Below are positions 19,957 through 27,971 of a stretch of DNA of 64,000 bases, piece by piece (the stretch's first letter is position 1; each line of letters starts with the position of its first letter). A model generated the notes under the pieces. That model saw only the letters and a list, made by a program, of their open reading frames with translations, was not told the origin of the DNA and did no database searches. Origin of the DNA: Pseudoxanthomonas daejeonensis (GTDB lineage Bacteria > Pseudomonadota > Gammaproteobacteria > Xanthomonadales > Xanthomonadaceae); the NCBI RefSeq assembly GCF_010093205.1, contig NZ_PDWN01000001.1, positions 186,001-250,000 on the forward strand. Reading direction: 5' to 3'. The translations under genes and the position numbers were made by a program.

Positions 19957-20691
19957 ATGCCGGATCGCACCGAGTCGGACCGCCACTGCCTGGTGACCGG
20001 AGCCAACCGCGGCCTGGGCCTGGAATTCGTGCGCCAGCTGCTCGTCCGCGGCGAGCGCGTGGTCGCCGCCTGCCGCCAGCCCGGGCGCGCCACCGCCCTG
20101 AACATGCTGGCCGGCGAACATCCCGGCCGCCTGCACGTGCTGCCGCTGGATGTCACGACCGCCCGCAGCCGCGACGAACTGGTGCGCGAACTGCCGCTGG
20201 TGCTGGACGGCGCTCGGATCGGACTGCTGGTCAACAACGCCGGTGTGCTGCACGGCGGCGAGCGCTTCGGCCAGGTGGCCGAGGCCGACCTGGAGACCAG
20301 CCTGCGTACCAACGCGACCGGTCCGTTCCTGTTGACCCAGGCGGTGGCCGCGCTCCTGGCGGACGGCGCGGACCGGCCAGGTGCGGTGGTGGCCAACCTG
20401 TCTTCCGAGATCGGCTCGCTGGCGCGACGCCATGAGTTCCGCACCCCCAGTTACGCGATCGGCAAGGCCGCGCAGAACATGGGCAGCGTCCTGCTCGCGC
20501 GGGCGCTGGCCCCGCGCGGCATCCGCGTGGTCGCCCTGCATCCGGGCTGGGTTCGCACCGACATGGGTGGAGCGCAGGCGACGTTGTCGGCGGCCGAAGC
20601 GGTAACCGCGCTGCTGCAGGTGATCGAAGGCCTGGGAGCGGACGACAGCGGCGTGTTCCTCGACCGGCAGGGGCAGGCGTTGCCCTGGTAG
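19957..20691 (+). CDS. Short-chain dehydrogenase/reductase
   Basis: A 244-residue classical SDR: the nucleotide-binding TGANRGLG is at residues 14-21, NNAG at 93-96, Ser at 149-150 in 'NLSSEIGS' and catalytic Tyr166/Lys170 in 'YAIGK'. It resembles the C-factor/sniffer-like group ('GANRGLGLEFVRQLL', 'HPGWVRTDMGG'); the substrate is unknown. GGAG six bases before ATG 19957 supports this start, though a GTG at 19954 is in frame directly before it. Divergent from the M16 protease. Confidence 0.88.
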   Translation: MPDRTESDRHCLVTGANRGLGLEFVRQLLVRGERVVAACRQPGRATALNMLAGEHPGRLHVLPLDVTTARSRDELVRELPLVLDGARIGLLVNNAGVLHGGERFGQVAEADLETSLRTNATGPFLLTQAVAALLADGADRPGAVVANLSSEIGSLARRHEFRTPSYAIGKAAQNMGSVLLARALAPRGIRVVALHPGWVRTDMGGAQATLSAAEAVTALLQVIEGLGADDSGVFLDRQGQALPW

Positions 20692-21075
20692 CAGTTCCTG
20701 GTCGGCAACCGGACTGTCCGTCCGGCACGTTCCGCCCGGCCCCACCCGCCTTCATGGCGCTGGTCCCTCATGCGGCAAGCCGCAACCCGGGCCGTCTTCG
20801 GCGCATCCATAAAACGCATGTCGATCGTGCCGCGCACGTCTCTGCGGACGTCCGCATCCGGGCACGGACACCGCGGACGCCACCGCATTCCTAGTTATTT
20901 CAGGCATTTACGGTTGGCACGCCGTATGCGTTGCTTATGGGCAACGAAGCGCAGCACCCAGCATCACTGAACGAACAATGAACCAGGGCGGAAAAGAGTG
21001 GACTTCCCCTTGCGCTTGCTGATTAGGTGTATTACCTTACTACCACACCACCGCTACACAACACCGGAGCACGCC
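20692..21075. other. 384-base intergenic region upstream of the repeat-protein gene
   Basis: No credible gene is seen; a short plus-strand frame (20770-20970) is Arg-rich and has no ribosome site. The first half is GC-rich, and from about 20890 the sequence becomes AT-richer and carries the -24/-12 promoter candidate at 20914-20929. The rest (to 21075) would be a leader of roughly 135 bases for the gene at 21076. Confidence 0.6.
20914..20929 (+). promoter_or_regulatory. Candidate sigma-54 (RpoN) promoter, TTGGCACG-N4-ATGC
   Basis: The -24 element TTGGCACG (20914-20921) is a perfect match to the sigma-54 consensus. The -12 element ATGC (20926-20929) keeps the invariant GC, and the GG-to-GC spacing is exactly ten bases. 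Transcription would start near 20941 and read into the gene at 21076. Only one other -24/-12 element of this quality was found, upstream of glnA. Confidence 0.6.
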
Positions 21076-21489
21076 ATGAACGCCAAGACCCTGTCCGCCG
21101 CGATGAGCCTGATCCTGTCGCTGGCCGCCCTGTCCGCCACCGCCACGGCCGCCGACACCGCGCACGCCGACCGTATCATCGACCTGCCGACTGTCACCGT
21201 CCGCCCCGACGCCGCCCTGGCCGCCGAGCTGGCCACCGGCACCGCCCGCGTCGATCACATCGTCGACCTGCCGGCCGTCACCGTCCGCCCCGACGCCGCG
21301 CTGCGCACCGAACTGGCCGCCCACGCCTTCGTGGCCCGGATCGTCGACCTGCCGGCCATCAACGTCCGTCCGACCGGCGAGCAGCTGGCCGAGCGCGCCG
21401 CGATCGTCGCCACCGAGCAGGCCAAGGCCCTGACCGCGCAGCTGGCCACCACCCTGCTGGCCGAAACGCTGGTCGTCGCGCTGCCCTGA
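21076..21489 (+). CDS. Small secreted protein with three tandem IVDLPAVTVRPDAAL-type repeats
   Basis: A 137-residue protein that I do not recognise. A signal peptide spans residues 1-26. Three related units follow at residues 33-53, 61-81 and 88-108, each built as [R/H]-I-[I/V]-D-L-P-x-[V/I]-x-V-R-P followed by a charged helix-like stretch ('DAALAAELA'). The tail is Ala/Thr/Leu-rich, ending 'LVVALP'. The ATG at 21076 has GGAG six bases upstream. A sigma-54-type promoter lies about 150 bases upstream. The product should be periplasmic or extracellular. The mature part has no cysteines and no known catalytic motif. Confidence 0.75.
   Translation: MNAKTLSAAMSLILSLAALSATATAADTAHADRIIDLPTVTVRPDAALAAELATGTARVDHIVDLPAVTVRPDAALRTELAAHAFVARIVDLPAINVRPTGEQLAERAAIVATEQAKALTAQLATTLLAETLVVALP
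21169..21399 (+). repeat. Three in-frame coding repeats within the 21076 gene
   Basis: Three copies of a 63-base coding unit spaced about 84 bases apart (first near 21172, second near 21256, third near 21337). Copies one and two are nearly identical through GACCTGCCG...GTCACCGTCCGCCCCGACGCCGC, and the third has diverged. The pattern indicates internal duplication. Confidence 0.8.
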
Positions 21490-21540
21490 TCGCTGCATCC
21501 GCGCGGCGTCAGGCGGGCCTGCCCGCATACAATCGCCGCG

Positions 21541-22017
21541 ATGCCAGACCCTGTTTACGACGTCCTGCTCTACCAGCCCGAGATCCCGCCGAACACCGGC
21601 AACGTGATCCGGCTGTGTGCCAACACCGGCGCGCGCCTGCACCTCGTCGAACCGCTCGGGTTCGCGATGGAAGACAAGCAGCTGCGGCGCGCCGGGCTGG
21701 ACTACCACGAGTTCGCCCGCGTGCAGGTGCACGCCAGCCTGGATGCCGCACTCGACGCGATCCGCCCGCAACGCCTGTTCGCCCTCAGTACCCGCGGCCA
21801 GGTCCGCCACGACCAGCCGCAGTACGCCGATGGCGATGCCTTCCTGTTCGGCCCGGAAACGCGCGGCCTGCCGGACGAGGTCCTTGACGCGATTCCAGCG
21901 GCACAGCGCCTGCGCCTGCCGATGCGGCCGGACAACCGCAGCCTGAACCTGTCCAACGCGGTCGCGGTTGTGGTGTTCGAGGCCTGGCGTCAGTCCGGAT
22001 TCGCCGGCGCCGGTTGA
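21541..22017 (+). CDS. trmL: tRNA (cytidine(34)-2'-O)-methyltransferase TrmL
   Basis: A 158-residue SPOUT-class methyltransferase of typical TrmL length. It begins 'VLLYQPEIPPNTGNVIRLCANTG' and ends with the knot motifs 'FLFGPETRGLP' and 'LPMRPDNRSLNLSNAVAVVVFEAWRQ', which form the SAM site. It methylates the 2'-O of the wobble nucleotide in some leucine tRNAs. It lies 51 bases after the repeat-protein gene on the same strand and probably has its own expression signals; no functional link is evident. Confidence 0.95.
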   Translation: MPDPVYDVLLYQPEIPPNTGNVIRLCANTGARLHLVEPLGFAMEDKQLRRAGLDYHEFARVQVHASLDAALDAIRPQRLFALSTRGQVRHDQPQYADGDAFLFGPETRGLPDEVLDAIPAAQRLRLPMRPDNRSLNLSNAVAVVVFEAWRQSGFAGAG

Positions 22018-22179
22018 ACCCGTAGCACGCCGGATCTTCCGAAGTTCCCCAAGGGCGCGATCAATTTATGTACCGGTCAGTTTGATATTCAGGCTGGATT
22101 GAGGCGCGCCCCGAATAATTGTGTCCACCGGCTGGGCCAATGGCCGGAAACAACAACCGACATAGAGGTCGATAGAACA

Positions 22180-22734
22180 ATGAAGAAGTCCCTGCTTGCC
22201 CTGACCCTGCTGGTCGCCGCCCCCTTCGCCGCCTCGGCCGCCGAGGGCGTGTCCTACAACTACGTCGAGGGTGGCTATGCCGCCACCAACACCGACTATG
22301 CCGACACCGACGGCTGGGGTCTGAACGGCTCGGTCGCGATCGCCCCGAACTTCCACCTGTTCGGCGGCTATACCAACCAGGAATTCGACAACACCTCGTT
22401 CGACTTCGACCAGTGGCGCGTGGGCGTGGGCTACAACCGCGAGATCGCCCCGGCGGCCGACCTGGTCACCCGCGTGGCCTACGAGAGCTTCGACGCCGGC
22501 TACGGCATCGACTACGACGGCTGGAGCGCCGAAGTCGGCGTGCGCGGCGCGCTGCACCCGAACTTCGAGGGCTACGTGATGGCCGGCTATGAAGACGGCG
22601 ACAACTACGACGGCGAGTTCTACGGCCGCGTGGGCGCCCAGGCCAAGTTCAACCAGAACTGGGGCGTGAGCGGCGACGTGAAGTTCGTCGACGGCGACAC
22701 CCAGTGGTTCGTCGGTCCGCGCTTCAGCTGGTAA
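22180..22734 (+). CDS. Ax21-family outer-membrane beta-barrel protein
   Basis: A 184-residue protein with a signal peptide ('MKKSLLALTLLVAAPFAASA') and a mature part made of alternating aromatic/polar strands ('YNYVEGGYAATNTDYAD', 'FHLFGGYTNQEFDN', 'GVGYNREI', 'WFVGPRFSW') ending in a C-terminal Trp after a strand, as in small outer-membrane barrels. It matches the Xanthomonas/Stenotrophomonas Ax21 family, which is secreted by the Sec route and found in outer-membrane vesicles; early claims that it triggers rice XA21 immunity were withdrawn. GAGG upstream supports ATG 22180. The upstream 130 bases are unusually AT-rich (promoter region), and two hairpins follow. Confidence 0.88.
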   Translation: MKKSLLALTLLVAAPFAASAAEGVSYNYVEGGYAATNTDYADTDGWGLNGSVAIAPNFHLFGGYTNQEFDNTSFDFDQWRVGVGYNREIAPAADLVTRVAYESFDAGYGIDYDGWSAEVGVRGALHPNFEGYVMAGYEDGDNYDGEFYGRVGAQAKFNQNWGVSGDVKFVDGDTQWFVGPRFSW

Positions 22735-22751
22735 GCCGAAAGGCGTGCAAT

Positions 22752-22789
22752 AGCCGGGGGGCGGTCCCTCTCTCTCCCGTTCCCCGGCT
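22752..22789 (+). terminator. Hairpin after the Ax21-family gene
   Basis: An 8-bp stem AGCCGGGG (22752-22759) / CCCCGGCT (22782-22789) around a pyrimidine-rich loop, followed by TGTTT, 17 bases past the stop. A plausible first terminator of this transcript. Confidence 0.6.
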
Positions 22790-22828
22790 TGTTTCACTGG
22801 CGTGTTTCCCTCCCCACACGCCAGACCG

Positions 22829-22855
22829 GAGCCCGGCGCAAGCCGGGCTCTTTTT
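22829..22855 (+). terminator. Strong rho-independent terminator
   Basis: A perfect 9-bp stem GAGCCCGGC (22829-22837) / GCCGGGCTC (22842-22850) with a GCAA tetraloop and a T5 run (22851-22855). It backs up the weaker hairpin at 22752 in ending the Ax21-family transcript. A third short palindrome (22799-22818) lies between them. Confidence 0.9.
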
Positions 22856-22954
22856 ATGTGCGCGATAAGCGCGCGCATCAAAGCGCGCTGCGGCAACGTC
22901 GGCACGGGACGGCCGCCGCAGCGCGACGCGCAGGTCGCGCGACGGGGTCGCGAC

Positions 22955-23980
22955 TCAGCGGAACAGGGTGTCCGGGTACTCGGGCTTCTGCTCGCGCCCC
23001 AGCAGCTGGCGCAGCCCGTCGACCGGGGTGATGTCCCCATGCAGCACCGCGCGCACGCCGGCGGAAATCGGCAGCTCGATGCCATGCCGGTCGGCCAGGC
23101 GCATGACCTCGTCGGCGGTCTGCACCGATTCGACCACCTGCCCGATCTGCGCGATCGCCTCGCCCATCGGCTGGCCACGACCCAGGGCCAGGCCCAGGCG
23201 GCGGTTGCGCGACAGGTCGCCGGTACAGGTCAGCACCAGGTCGCCGAGGCCGGCCAGGCCCATCAGCGTTTCCGGGCGGGCGCCGATCGCCGCGGCCAGG
23301 CGCAGCATTTCGTTGAGGCCGCGGGTGATCAGGCCGGCGCGGGCATTCAGGCCCAGCTCCATGCCATCGGCCACGCCGGTGGCGACGGCCAGCACGTTCT
23401 TCATCGCCCCGCCCAGTTCGGCGCCGACCATGTCGTTGCCGGTGTAGGCGCGGAAGGCCGGGCCATGCAGCGTGTCGGCCACGACCTGGGCGAACTCCGC
23501 ATCGGCGCCATGCACGGTCACCGCGGTGGGCAGGCCGAGCGCGACTTCCTTGGCGAATGACGGGCCGGTGACCACGGCCAGCGGCACGTCCGCGCCCAGC
23601 ACGTCCTCGGCCACCTCGTGCAGGAAGCGCCCGGACCCCGGCTCGAAGCCCTTGGTCGCCCAGGCCACGCCGGCACCGGCCGGCAGCAGCGGCTTGAGCG
23701 CATGCAGGGTTTCGGTGAACGCGTGCGAGGGCACCACGACCAGCACCCAACTGGCACCGCGGACGGCGGCGGCCAGGTCGGTGGTGGCGCGCAGGGTCGC
23801 CGGGAGTTCGATTCCGGGCAGGTAACGCGGGTTCTGGTGGTCGCGGTCGATCGCCGCGGCCATCGCCGGATCCCGGCCCCACAGGGTGGTGGCCAGGCCG
23901 TTGCGCGCGGCCAGGGTGGCCAGCGCCGTGCCCCACGAGCCGGCGCCGAGGACCGCCAGGGTGTCAGGCACGGCAGTCAC
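22955..23980 (-). CDS. gpsA: Glycerol-3-phosphate dehydrogenase [NAD(P)+]
   Basis: A 341-residue cytosolic enzyme reducing dihydroxyacetone phosphate to sn-glycerol-3-phosphate for phospholipid synthesis. The Rossmann motif GAGSWG is at residues 12-17. The signatures '[19 protein letters not shown]', '[20 protein letters not shown]' (with the catalytic Lys) and '[20 protein letters not shown]' are intact. It is 23 bases downstream of secB, the conserved rhodanese-secB-gpsA order of gammaproteobacteria. Confidence 0.97.
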   Translation of the reverse strand: MTAVPDTLAVLGAGSWGTALATLAARNGLATTLWGRDPAMAAAIDRDHQNPRYLPGIELPATLRATTDLAAAVRGASWVLVVVPSHAFTETLHALKPLLPAGAGVAWATKGFEPGSGRFLHEVAEDVLGADVPLAVVTGPSFAKEVALGLPTAVTVHGADAEFAQVVADTLHGPAFRAYTGNDMVGAELGGAMKNVLAVATGVADGMELGLNARAGLITRGLNEMLRLAAAIGARPETLMGLAGLGDLVLTCTGDLSRNRRLGLALGRGQPMGEAIAQIGQVVESVQTADEVMRLADRHGIELPISAGVRAVLHGDITPVDGLRQLLGREQKPEYPDTLFR

Positions 23981-24003
23981 GGGGCCGGCGCGGGACTGCA
24001 GGC

Positions 24004-24522
24004 TCAGGCGTTGCCGACCGGCTCGGCCAGGGCCGCTTCAGCGGCGCCCGCCTGCTGCTGGCGCTGGCGCAGGGTCTCGGCGTACAGCGCGTCGAAATTG
24101 ATCGGCTGCAGCAGGAACGGCGGGAAGCCGCCAGCCTGGATCAGGTCGCCGACCGTCTGGCGCACGTACGGGAACAGGATGTTCGGGCACTGGGTGCCCA
24201 GCAGGACGTCGATCGCCTGCGGCTGCAGGCCGACCAGGCCGAACACGCCAGCCTGCTCGACTTCGGCCACGTACGCGGTCTTGTCGCCGACCTTGCAGGT
24301 CAGGGTGACGGTCAGCACGACCTCGAACAGCGCCTCGTTCAGGCGCTGCACGCGCTGGTTGAGGTTGAGCTGCAGGTCCGGCTGGCCCGGCTCGCTGAAG
24401 ATGCCCGGGGCGCCCGGGGCCTCGAAGGAAACGTCCTTGACGTAGATCTTCTCGACGCTGAAAGCAGGACCCGCGGCTTCCGGCTGGGCGACGGCGGCGC
24501 CGTTGGTGGTTTCGTCGGACAT
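24004..24522 (-). CDS. secB: Protein-export chaperone SecB
   Basis: A 172-residue tetrameric chaperone that keeps preproteins unfolded and hands them to SecA. Typical SecB segments are visible: '[19 protein letters not shown]', '[27 protein letters not shown]' and '[36 protein letters not shown]'. Short polar extensions at both ends are usual in Xanthomonadaceae. ATG 24522 is chosen because it starts the conserved region; the frame upstream is non-coding in character. Upstream is the rhodanese gene, downstream gpsA. Confidence 0.97.
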   Translation of the reverse strand: MSDETTNGAAVAQPEAAGPAFSVEKIYVKDVSFEAPGAPGIFSEPGQPDLQLNLNQRVQRLNEALFEVVLTVTLTCKVGDKTAYVAEVEQAGVFGLVGLQPQAIDVLLGTQCPNILFPYVRQTVGDLIQAGGFPPFLLQPINFDALYAETLRQRQQQAGAAEAALAEPVGNA

Positions 24523-24624
24523 TTCAGGAACTCCAGATGCATTGGGAACGCGACCAGCATTGATCGCAGTGAACGCCGGATTATGGCATGCCCACCCGGG
24601 CATGGCCGCTCCGCCGGGGGTATG

Positions 24625-25062
24625 TCAGGCGCGGCCCTTGACCAGCGGCAGGCCGGCCGCGTCCCACGCGCCGGTGCCACCCTCGAGCCAGTGGACCTGC
24701 TCGAAACCGGCCTTCTTCAGCTTCTTGGCCGCATCGGCCGACGCCATGCCGTTGCGGCACACCAGCACCACCGGCGACTGCTGCTTGCCCGCCAGCAGCT
24801 TGCCCTGCGGGTCGAACTGGCTGGGGATCACGTTGCGGCTGCCGGGGATGTGGCCTTTCTCGAAATCGGCGATCGCCGACAGGTCCACCACCAGCGCACC
24901 GCCCTGGTTGACCAGGCTGGTCAGCTCGGCCGGCTTGAGCGCCTTGTAGCCACGGAACAGGCGGGCGATCTCGGTGTAGGCGATGGCCACGGTCAGGCCT
25001 GCCAGCGCCATCGACAGCATGGGGTGGCGGCCGAAGAAGGCCATCAGGGTTTCTGCATTCAC
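24625..25062 (-). CDS. Membrane-anchored rhodanese-domain protein (YibN-like)
   Basis: A 145-residue protein with an N-terminal membrane helix ('HPMLSMALAGLTVAIAYTEIARLF', about residues 13-36) and a rhodanese domain with the active-site loop 'VLVCRNGMASADAAKKL' (Cys as sulfur acceptor) and 'GHIPGSRNVIPSQF'. A GTG start at 25062 is preferred because it reproduces the usual family N-terminus; ATG alternatives lie further upstream and downstream. It precedes secB and gpsA, the conserved yibN-secB-gpsA order. The sulfur acceptor is unknown. Confidence 0.9.
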   Translation of the reverse strand: MNAETLMAFFGRHPMLSMALAGLTVAIAYTEIARLFRGYKALKPAELTSLVNQGGALVVDLSAIADFEKGHIPGSRNVIPSQFDPQGKLLAGKQQSPVVLVCRNGMASADAAKKLKKAGFEQVHWLEGGTGAWDAAGLPLVKGRA

Positions 25063-25129
25063 GACAGTCGGGATCGGCAGCGGAAAGGGCGGCGATTGTC
25101 GCACAGCCCCCGGTCGCGACGCGCCGCGG

Positions 25130-25549
25130 CTACTTGCCTTCCCAGAAATCGGGCAGCCCGGCCACCTGCCACCAGCGCTTGGCCTTGGGGTCCCAGCGCC
25201 ACTTTTCCTGGTAGCGGACCGAGCGTTCGGCCTGGGTGTGGCGGTTGATCACGCCAACCTCGACCGACCGCACCACCGTGCCGTCCTCCAGTTCGCCATT
25301 GCCGCCTTCGCGGTAACTGGACACCTGCAACTGGTTGTAGCGCTCCAGCTGCAGGTCGGTCAGCGGCTGCGCCTCGCGCAAGGCGGGGTCGACCATCTGC
25401 CAGGCGCCTTCGTAGTCGCTCCAGCGCATGGCCGAAGAGAACACCGTCTGCGCCTGCTCGAGCTTGCGCGAACTGCCACCGGCGGCCTCGGCGTGCGGCA
25501 TCGCCAGCAGCATCAGCCAGGCGAGCAGCAGGGTCGGGATCGTGCGCAT
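25130..25549 (-). CDS. Secreted protein of unknown function
   Basis: A 139-residue protein not recognised. It has a signal peptide (residues 1-22, cleavage after AEA). The mature part is acidic-basic mixed with many aromatic residues near the C-terminus ('YQEKWRWDPKAKRWWQVAGLPDFWEGK'), giving a cystatin- or NTF2-like alpha+beta look ('AMRWSDYEGAWQMVDPALRE'). It is on the minus strand, 67 bases upstream of the rhodanese gene and 51 bases after the thioesterase stop, so it might be part of either unit. Confidence 0.75.
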   Translation of the reverse strand: MRTIPTLLLAWLMLLAMPHAEAAGGSSRKLEQAQTVFSSAMRWSDYEGAWQMVDPALREAQPLTDLQLERYNQLQVSSYREGGNGELEDGTVVRSVEVGVINRHTQAERSVRYQEKWRWDPKAKRWWQVAGLPDFWEGK

Positions 25550-25600
25550 GCAGGGGCTCCGGGGCGGATACGACCCATCCTAGCAGGGCCGAAGCGGTGC

Positions 25601-26056
25601 TCAGTCCGGGCGCAGGGCCACGAAGCGCCCGCTGAACACGGTCGCCTCGCCGCCGTCGGGCAGGCGGACGCAGGCGGCGATGCGGCACCGGGAGCGGCCG
25701 CGCTGGCGGAAGGTGGCGACGAAGGTTTCCCAGCCACCCTCCTCCAGCCAGGCCTCCGCCCGCAGGTCGGCCTCCAGCGGCGCCAGGTAACGCACGGTGC
25801 TGTCGGCGACGTAGACCTCGGCCTTCAGCCCTGCGTCGGCCAGCCGCGAGGTGGCCAGGGCCCAGCCGGCCAGGGTCATCAGCGAAGCCAGGCTGCCGCC
25901 GAAAGCGGAGCCCTTGTCGTTGATATTCGGTGCCAGCGGCGCGTCCAGGCGCAGGCGCCCGGCCGTTTCGCCCACGATCTCGACCTGCATTGCGCGGACC
26001 TGCGGGATCGACTGCAGGTGGGTGCGCAGTGCGGCCAAGCTTGAAGCTTCGATCAT
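25601..26056 (-). CDS. YiiD C-terminal-domain-type hotdog thioesterase
   Basis: A 151-residue single hotdog domain. The segment 'APNINDKGSAFGGSLASLMTLAGWALA' carries the hotdog helix and the N/D-x-G active-site pattern of the YiiD C-terminal family, followed by 'VYVADSTVRYLAPLEADLRAEA'. It probably hydrolyses an acyl-thioester, but the substrate is unknown. The start at ATG 26056 is chosen; an in-frame ATG at 26065 would add three residues. It is divergent from hemD, with 53 bases between starts. Confidence 0.85.
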   Translation of the reverse strand: MIEASSLAALRTHLQSIPQVRAMQVEIVGETAGRLRLDAPLAPNINDKGSAFGGSLASLMTLAGWALATSRLADAGLKAEVYVADSTVRYLAPLEADLRAEAWLEEGGWETFVATFRQRGRSRCRIAACVRLPDGGEATVFSGRFVALRPD

Positions 26057-26109
26057 CGGATACATCCACGGGCGCGTGGTCCCACGCGCGGGGCCCGCAT
26101 AATGCCGCA

Positions 26110-26871
26110 ATGTCCGCGCCACGTCCGCCCGCCTGGTACCTGATCTCATTGCGTGCGCAGGCCGATCATTCAGCCCCGCGCCGCGCCGCCGCGCGCCATG
26201 GCGGTGGATTGCTGCCGCTGTCGCCCTGGCGGATACGGCTGCGAGACGATGCGGCCAGCCGGCAGGCGCTCGAAGTGGCCCTGGACGCTCCGGTCCTGGT
26301 GTTCACCAGCCCTGCCGCGGTCCGTGCCGCCGTCGCGCTGCGGACGCTTTCCGCCGCGCCGGCGCAGCAGTGGCTGGCGGTGGGTGCGGGTACGGCCGCC
26401 GCACTGCGCCGGGCCGGCATCGGGCGGGTGCAGGCGCCATCGAGGATGGACAGCGAAGGCCTGCTGGCGCTGCCGGCCCTGGCCGGTGCCACCCGGGTCG
26501 GCCTGGTAACCGCCCCCGAGGGGCGTGGACTGCTCGCGGCCACGCTGGCCGATCGCGGCACCCGGGTGGACCGCGCCGATGTCTACCAGCGGGAGCCGTT
26601 GCCTCTGACGGCGCCCGCGGTGGCCCGGCTGGCAGCGCTCCAGGCGCCAGCCTGCCTGGCCCTGAGCAGCGAGCTGGCCCTGCGCCTGGTGCTGCCGCAG
26701 CTGCCGCCTCCGGCCCTGCGGGTCCTGCAGGGCGCAGCGGTGGCCGCCGCCAGCCCGCGCCTGGCCGGGTTTGCCCGCGAGCTGGGCTGGCAACGGGTGG
26801 TGGTCGCCGGCAGTCCGCGCCCGGCGGCGCTGGTCCGGGCCGCGGTCGAGGCGCTGTCGACCAAGGTCTGA
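26110..26871 (+). CDS. hemD: Uroporphyrinogen-III synthase
   Basis: A 253-residue HemD-family protein that cyclises hydroxymethylbilane with inversion of ring D in haem synthesis. The family is poorly conserved; visible marks are 'LVFTSPAAVRAAVAL' (the substrate-contacting Ser/Ala loop), 'WLAVGAGTAAALRRAG', 'RVGLVTAPEGRGLLAATLADRG...VYQREP' and 'GWQRVVVAGSPRPAALVRAAV'. The following hemX and hemY genes strongly support the call. hemC is not in this window next to it. Confidence 0.92.
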   Translation: MSAPRPPAWYLISLRAQADHSAPRRAAARHGGGLLPLSPWRIRLRDDAASRQALEVALDAPVLVFTSPAAVRAAVALRTLSAAPAQQWLAVGAGTAAALRRAGIGRVQAPSRMDSEGLLALPALAGATRVGLVTAPEGRGLLAATLADRGTRVDRADVYQREPLPLTAPAVARLAALQAPACLALSSELALRLVLPQLPPPALRVLQGAAVAAASPRLAGFARELGWQRVVVAGSPRPAALVRAAVEALSTKV

Positions 26872-26984
26872 ACTGGTTGCGCTTGCAGCGCCACGGGCGC
26901 CAAGCGATCCTTTCGACAGGGTCGCCGGTACGACGCACGTCACGGTTGACGACGCGGCAGCGGCCCACGGACAAGGACGCTCCC

Positions 26985-27971
26985 GTGAACGAGGTTTCTC
27001 CCGCCGCTTCCCGCCGCGTCCGTTGGCGCGCGCCTGTCGCCGCACTGCTGGTGCTGGCGCTGGGAGTGGCCGGCTGGTCCGGATGGCATGGCTGGCACCA
27101 GCGCCAGCAGCAGGCACGTGTGCAGGCACAGGAGGACGCGCGCCAGATAGATGCGCTCGGCCAGCGCATGGACACGCTGCGCGGCGACCTGCGCGCGCAG
27201 GGCCGACTGCTGCAGGATGCCGCCGCGTCCAACCGCGTGCTGCGCGACGAAGTGCTGGGCCTGGGCCAGCGCAATGCGCTGCTCGAGGACACCGTGGCCA
27301 GGCTCGACGCGAACAGTCGACAGGGCCACCAGGCCCTGCGCCTGGACGAAGCGGAACTGGCGCTGGTCGCGGGCGCGCAACGCCTGCACCTGGCCGGCGA
27401 CCTGGATGGCGCGCGCCGCGCCTATGCGCTGGCCGCAGGCATGCTCGACGACCTCGACGATACGGCCGTGCTCAACCTGCGCCAGACTCTCGCCGCGGAA
27501 CGCGCCGCGCTCGATGCGCTCGGCCCCGGTCCGCGCGCGAACCTGGCCCGGCGGCTGCAGGCGCTCGATGAAGCACTCGGGCAACTGCCTCGCGAGCCGT
27601 CCGTGTCCGCCACGCGGCAGGCACGTCTGCCACTGTGGCAGCGCCTGCTTTCGCCGTTGCTGGAAATCCGGCCCTCAGGCAGCAACGCGCTCATGGGCGC
27701 CGCGCAGCGTCGCGAGGGCGCGGATGCGCTGCAGGTGGAGCTGACCCTGGCGCGCGCGGCCCTGGAACGCGGCGACGTTGACGGCTTCCATACCGCGCTG
27801 AACCGCAGTGCGGCGTGGATCGCCCGCTTATGGCCTGATTCACCTGCGCTGCACGATGTTCTCGGTGAACTGGATTCGATGCGCGAGGCACCGCTGCAAC
27901 CACAGTCGCCGCTGCTCGACAGCACGCTGCCGCAGCTGCGGGCCCTGCGCGACGGGAGGGACGCGCCATGA
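26985..27971 (+). CDS. hemX: HemX-family membrane protein (uroporphyrinogen-III C-methyltransferase-like)
   Basis: A 328-residue inner-membrane protein: a cytoplasmic basic start, one transmembrane helix (about residues 18-34), a long coiled coil (about 40-105) and the HemX domain ('LDEAELALVAGAQRLHLAGDLDGARRAYALA'). Despite the historical name it has no methyltransferase motifs, and its role in haem synthesis is unclear. A GTG start at 26985 with AAGGA upstream is used. Its stop overlaps the hemY start (ATGA), so hemX-hemY are coupled; hemD is 113 bases upstream. Confidence 0.92.
   Translation: MNEVSPAASRRVRWRAPVAALLVLALGVAGWSGWHGWHQRQQQARVQAQEDARQIDALGQRMDTLRGDLRAQGRLLQDAAASNRVLRDEVLGLGQRNALLEDTVARLDANSRQGHQALRLDEAELALVAGAQRLHLAGDLDGARRAYALAAGMLDDLDDTAVLNLRQTLAAERAALDALGPGPRANLARRLQALDEALGQLPREPSVSATRQARLPLWQRLLSPLLEIRPSGSNALMGAAQRREGADALQVELTLARAALERGDVDGFHTALNRSAAWIARLWPDSPALHDVLGELDSMREAPLQPQSPLLDSTLPQLRALRDGRDAP

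Noticed and set aside
20770-20970. A 66-codon plus-strand gene upstream of the repeat-protein gene
   Set aside because: Arg-rich product without a ribosome site; it spans the sigma-54 promoter candidate and ends before the real start.
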